The notes beneath the pieces were generated by a model. That model was not told the origin of the DNA. It was given only the letters and a program-made list of their open reading frames with translations, and did not search any database. Below, in pieces: positions 61,178-64,000 of a stretch of 64,000 nucleotides of DNA (the first letter of the stretch is position 1; each line of letters begins with the position of its first letter). Source of the DNA: Drosophila pseudoobscura (Eukaryota; Arthropoda; Insecta; Diptera; Drosophilidae); NCBI RefSeq assembly GCF_009870125.1, contig NC_046679.1, forward strand, positions 10,416,001-10,480,000. The letters run 5' to 3'. Both the position numbers and the translations under genes were made by a program.

Positions 61178-64000
61178 AATTGCTGGCTATTACGGCCTCG
61201 GGCAAATATTATGCAACACTCTTGCCCCAAAATACTTATCTTACCAGCTCCTGCCTTTCCTGTTCCTTTGGGCCCTTTGCTCCCATTGACAACTCATCAA
61301 AAAGGACTGGCAAGGTCATGATGTGCCAAATACCCCAGGGGCTTTCAAGAAAATGGGACCAAAACTACAAGGACTTATTTCTTAGTCGCTTTGTATCTGT
61401 ATCTGCCACTCTCACACACTCTCTCTCTCTCTCTCTGTGTGTATCTATGTGTGTGCCTGGTCTGTGTGTGTGTGTGTGTGCCTGGGCCACTTTTCTCCAT
61501 TCCCAACTTTGTCACACTTTCAGCAACGCCTTCAAATATTTGCCTGTGTTCTGGGTCGCTTTTGCCTGCCTCTTCCTTAGCTGCTTCCGATTCCGCTTTT
61601 GCTTTTGCTTTTCCTGTTTATTGATTTTCCTCCTTCCCCCTGCTGCTGCTGTACTTTTCTCGCATTATTTATTGTCCCACTTCTTTTGCTGCCGCCTTAA
61701 CTACTTGGATTCTTTGCCTGATGAGTATTTATAATTGCACTTAACGTATTACAAGAGTCCAGGCCCCAAGGAGAGCAGCGGGCGGGTCTCAATACTAATT
61801 AAGTTGGCCAGTTCGTGGGCCACGCTCTTCAGCTCTGACTGCCGCTCATTCAAGCTCTGAACTGAAATGACTCGTTGAGTGGCTGGTAGACGACGTCCCT
61901 CTTGGCCCTGAGTGGCACTTGCCGCCATTCGTAATGACGTCATTGCGGCCAGTCCGTGGCCGCGATTACGGGGTAGCTGGCAGGTGGCTGTCCATACGGA
62001 ATCCATAATTGTAGCCACAATCGCGGGCGACAGTCTGTTGCATATGTAGCAAGCACTTACACTTACATCAGAGGACGTCTACGAGGACGCTTTAAAGCTG
62101 GCAATTATTCGCTTTCGTATTTAGACCTCAATCAATATACTTTCGGACGATTTTCTACAGAGAAATTAACACTTTTGATGTGACATGACCTGAAAATTTA
62201 ATTATAGATATCACAGGGCCATCAAACAATAATGGAATTCCTACTAAGGCCCGACCGCCCGGAAACAGCACCGCATTCCACACTGCGTATGCGCGATATT
62301 ATGGAAAATTGCTGTCCAGAAAATGTTCCATCTGCCAATCACGAATGCCAGTCAATGAATCAAATCCGACCGAACTAGTTTCGCGTCATTATCATTTCCA
62401 TATTTCGGACAGCTTTCAAATATTTGAAATTGAGTCGAGGTCTGGATCCAAAACAATCGAAATAAAAGCGAAAATGCTCCATGCTGGGCTGCTGGACTGC
62501 CGAGCTTCCCAGTTGTAATGTAAACACAAACTACATCGAGGGGAGAGCGAGGATGACCTCTAATCGGCTCTATTATAATTTGTTATATAAATATCATTAT
62601 CGCCATCAGCATGATTACCATCACATCACATCGCATCCCATCGCATCCCCAGTCATCATCAGCATTATTGTTGGGTCTGGCTTTGTGCCAGATATACACA
62701 CTGCCGCTACATATATCATCTTTCGCTGTAATCATCCACTATGTATTGTGGATTGTGTGTTGTGGGTATGTGGGCCATTTATATGCACATATTTTTTGGC
62801 ATATTCTCGGGGCAGGATTCATCTCCATCTGCCTTTCTTGTTGTGTGCATAAAATATTTTTGCGGTAATTTTTCATGCTCACATTAGCGGCGTCTGTCAG
62901 TGGGGAGAGCGAGCGGGTGGGGCTGCCAATGTTGCAACATCAAGAAGTGTAGCCCCACCGCCCGCATACATAAATAAAAAAAAACCAGAGCCAAGCCGTT
63001 CCATGCCCTGCCATCGGAGTCCTGGGCAGAACGCCAGAACGGCAGACTGTCGGACTCGACTACGTGGCTGCTTGTCGTTTAATCGGTATTGATTTTGTAT
63101 TGTTACTCCGATGCCAATATTTTATTGTACATTCTGCTCTTGGCTCCTGTTCGCCTGGCTGCTGGCTGTTGGCTGCTGGCTCCTGGCCACGTCTCTTGCT
63201 TGCCTTTCTTTCAACGATTGCGCTTTTGGCCATGCTCGGGCGTTAATTGAAAGCCATACAAATTGTGGCCCGGCTGGAAGGCAATTATAAAATTGTTTGG
63301 CCAAAGTTGATTGTAGCGTGAAATGGTCTAGGTCTAGGTCTGCACCTCCCCTCTCACCACCCCTTAACTAACTAATGGGCAAGTCTTCGATAAAATCCAG
63401 CTAACACACACACACGTACACACATGAGGGAAAGGAGAACAGTGGCTGCCGTTAACGCTGAGAGATCAATTGCTTATTTATTGTGCTACATTTTCAACAG
63501 GACTTTGCTTTTAATGCACAAACGTCGTCGTTGTTTGAGCCAAGTTCGATGGCTGTTGTCGTTGTAAGGGATATGCTTTGTGCCGGAGCCCAGACAGGGC
63601 TCGGGAGTGGAGGGGGCATGCCACGACGGGACAGGACAGGCATGAACATGGGGCGGCCATCATTTCCATTCCCTGTATCTTTCTTTGCCCTGCTCTGCAT
63701 ACACGCACACATGTACACACACATGTGTATGCGAACCAGGAAAATCTATAATTCATTTGGCCAATGGATTCGAAGCGATGGCCCATTGCAGATGCAGCTA
63801 TCCATCCGCGTATTAATTTCATAACAGTCAACGTTAAATTGTATTAAAACTGGCATTCGATAACGCAATTATCGAGTGTTACGATTACGTATACGACCTG
63901 TAGTTGTGGGCTGGCTAGGGGGTCGCATCTGGCATTAAACTCGAATCCGTGTGCGACTTAACGGGTATTTTCAATGGAAATTAATTTTCTCCTTGGATAT

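Larger units (their letters stand above)
56501..64000. other. Noncoding region, part 3
   Basis: No supportable gene. Features: TTTTCATAATTTCAT repeated twice (about 57218-57250), GCAAA/GCAGA runs (57280-57320), AC runs (59071-59096), TGGCAC hexamers (59498-59530), CT runs (60480-60520, 61415-61440), TG runs (61157-61177, 61460-61480). It looks like intronic or intergenic regulatory DNA and continues past the window end. Confidence 0.5.

Noticed and set aside
39400-64000. Search for CRISPR arrays, bacterial operons, rRNA genes or complete transposable elements
   Set aside because: Nothing of the kind is visible; repeats are simple tandem units and the context is a fly chromosome.

Overview
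The window is eukaryotic genomic DNA from a Drosophila species. It has short GT-AG introns of 50-70 bp, core-promoter elements typical of fly housekeeping genes (DRE, Motif 1, Motif 6-like), CAG, TCA and CA microsatellites, and an ordered set of recognisable fly genes (flfl, ninaB, two Adgf genes, two LMW-PTP 'primo' genes, Ubc87F). That set matches the 87F-88A part of D. melanogaster 3R from memory. The proteins are clearly diverged from D. melanogaster, and the abundant hexamer repeats are compatible with an obscura-group fly, but the species call is inference. All gene models below were spliced by hand from splice sites, phase and family knowledge; none was checked by alignment.

Layout. 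0.3-5.4 kb: a seven-exon TMEM245-like membrane protein (-), a divergent promoter region with mirrored GGTATATTT arrays around a DRE, a small unrecognised 94-aa gene (+), and PIG-H (-), whose last coding exon is antisense to the last coding exon of the small gene. 5.4-8.9 kb: upstream and 5' UTR region of falafel. 9.0-12.6 kb: falafel (flfl, PP4 regulatory subunit 3), followed by a long 3' region to about 15.1 kb that contains a strongly foldable segment. 15.5-16.6 kb: a CFAP36-like BART-domain gene (+). 17.2-21.6 kb: an LRRC40-like leucine-rich-repeat gene (-) with a start codon near the end of a noncoding-type first exon, a plausible alternative N-terminal exon and an unexplained Q-rich open frame in one intron. 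22.2-24.5 kb: ninaB (+), making retinal from carotenoids. 24.6-30.3 kb: Adgf-C (-) and Adgf-D (+), a head-to-head pair of secreted adenosine deaminases with matching exon structure. 30.5-33.0 kb: two LMW-PTP genes in tandem (-) and a decayed third copy. 33-38.9 kb: mostly noncoding, with one candidate small coding exon and one candidate long 5' UTR exon (+). 38.9-39.4 kb: the intronless E2 gene Ubc87F (-). 39.4-64 kb: about 24.6 kb without a supportable gene, rich in simple repeats, looking like regulatory or intronic DNA of a large gene whose coding exons lie outside the window. foxo at 88A is one untested possibility.

The genes are an ordinary metazoan mixture rather than a pathway: phosphatase regulation, cilia, carotenoid metabolism, extracellular adenosine control, tyrosine dephosphorylation, GPI-anchor synthesis and ubiquitin conjugation. 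I did not find a convincing new multi-gene system. The most interesting items are the antisense coding overlap at 4.5 kb, the mirrored promoter arrays, the Q-rich frame and alternative exon of the LRR gene, the foldable segment downstream of flfl, and the LMW-PTP cluster with its pseudogene.
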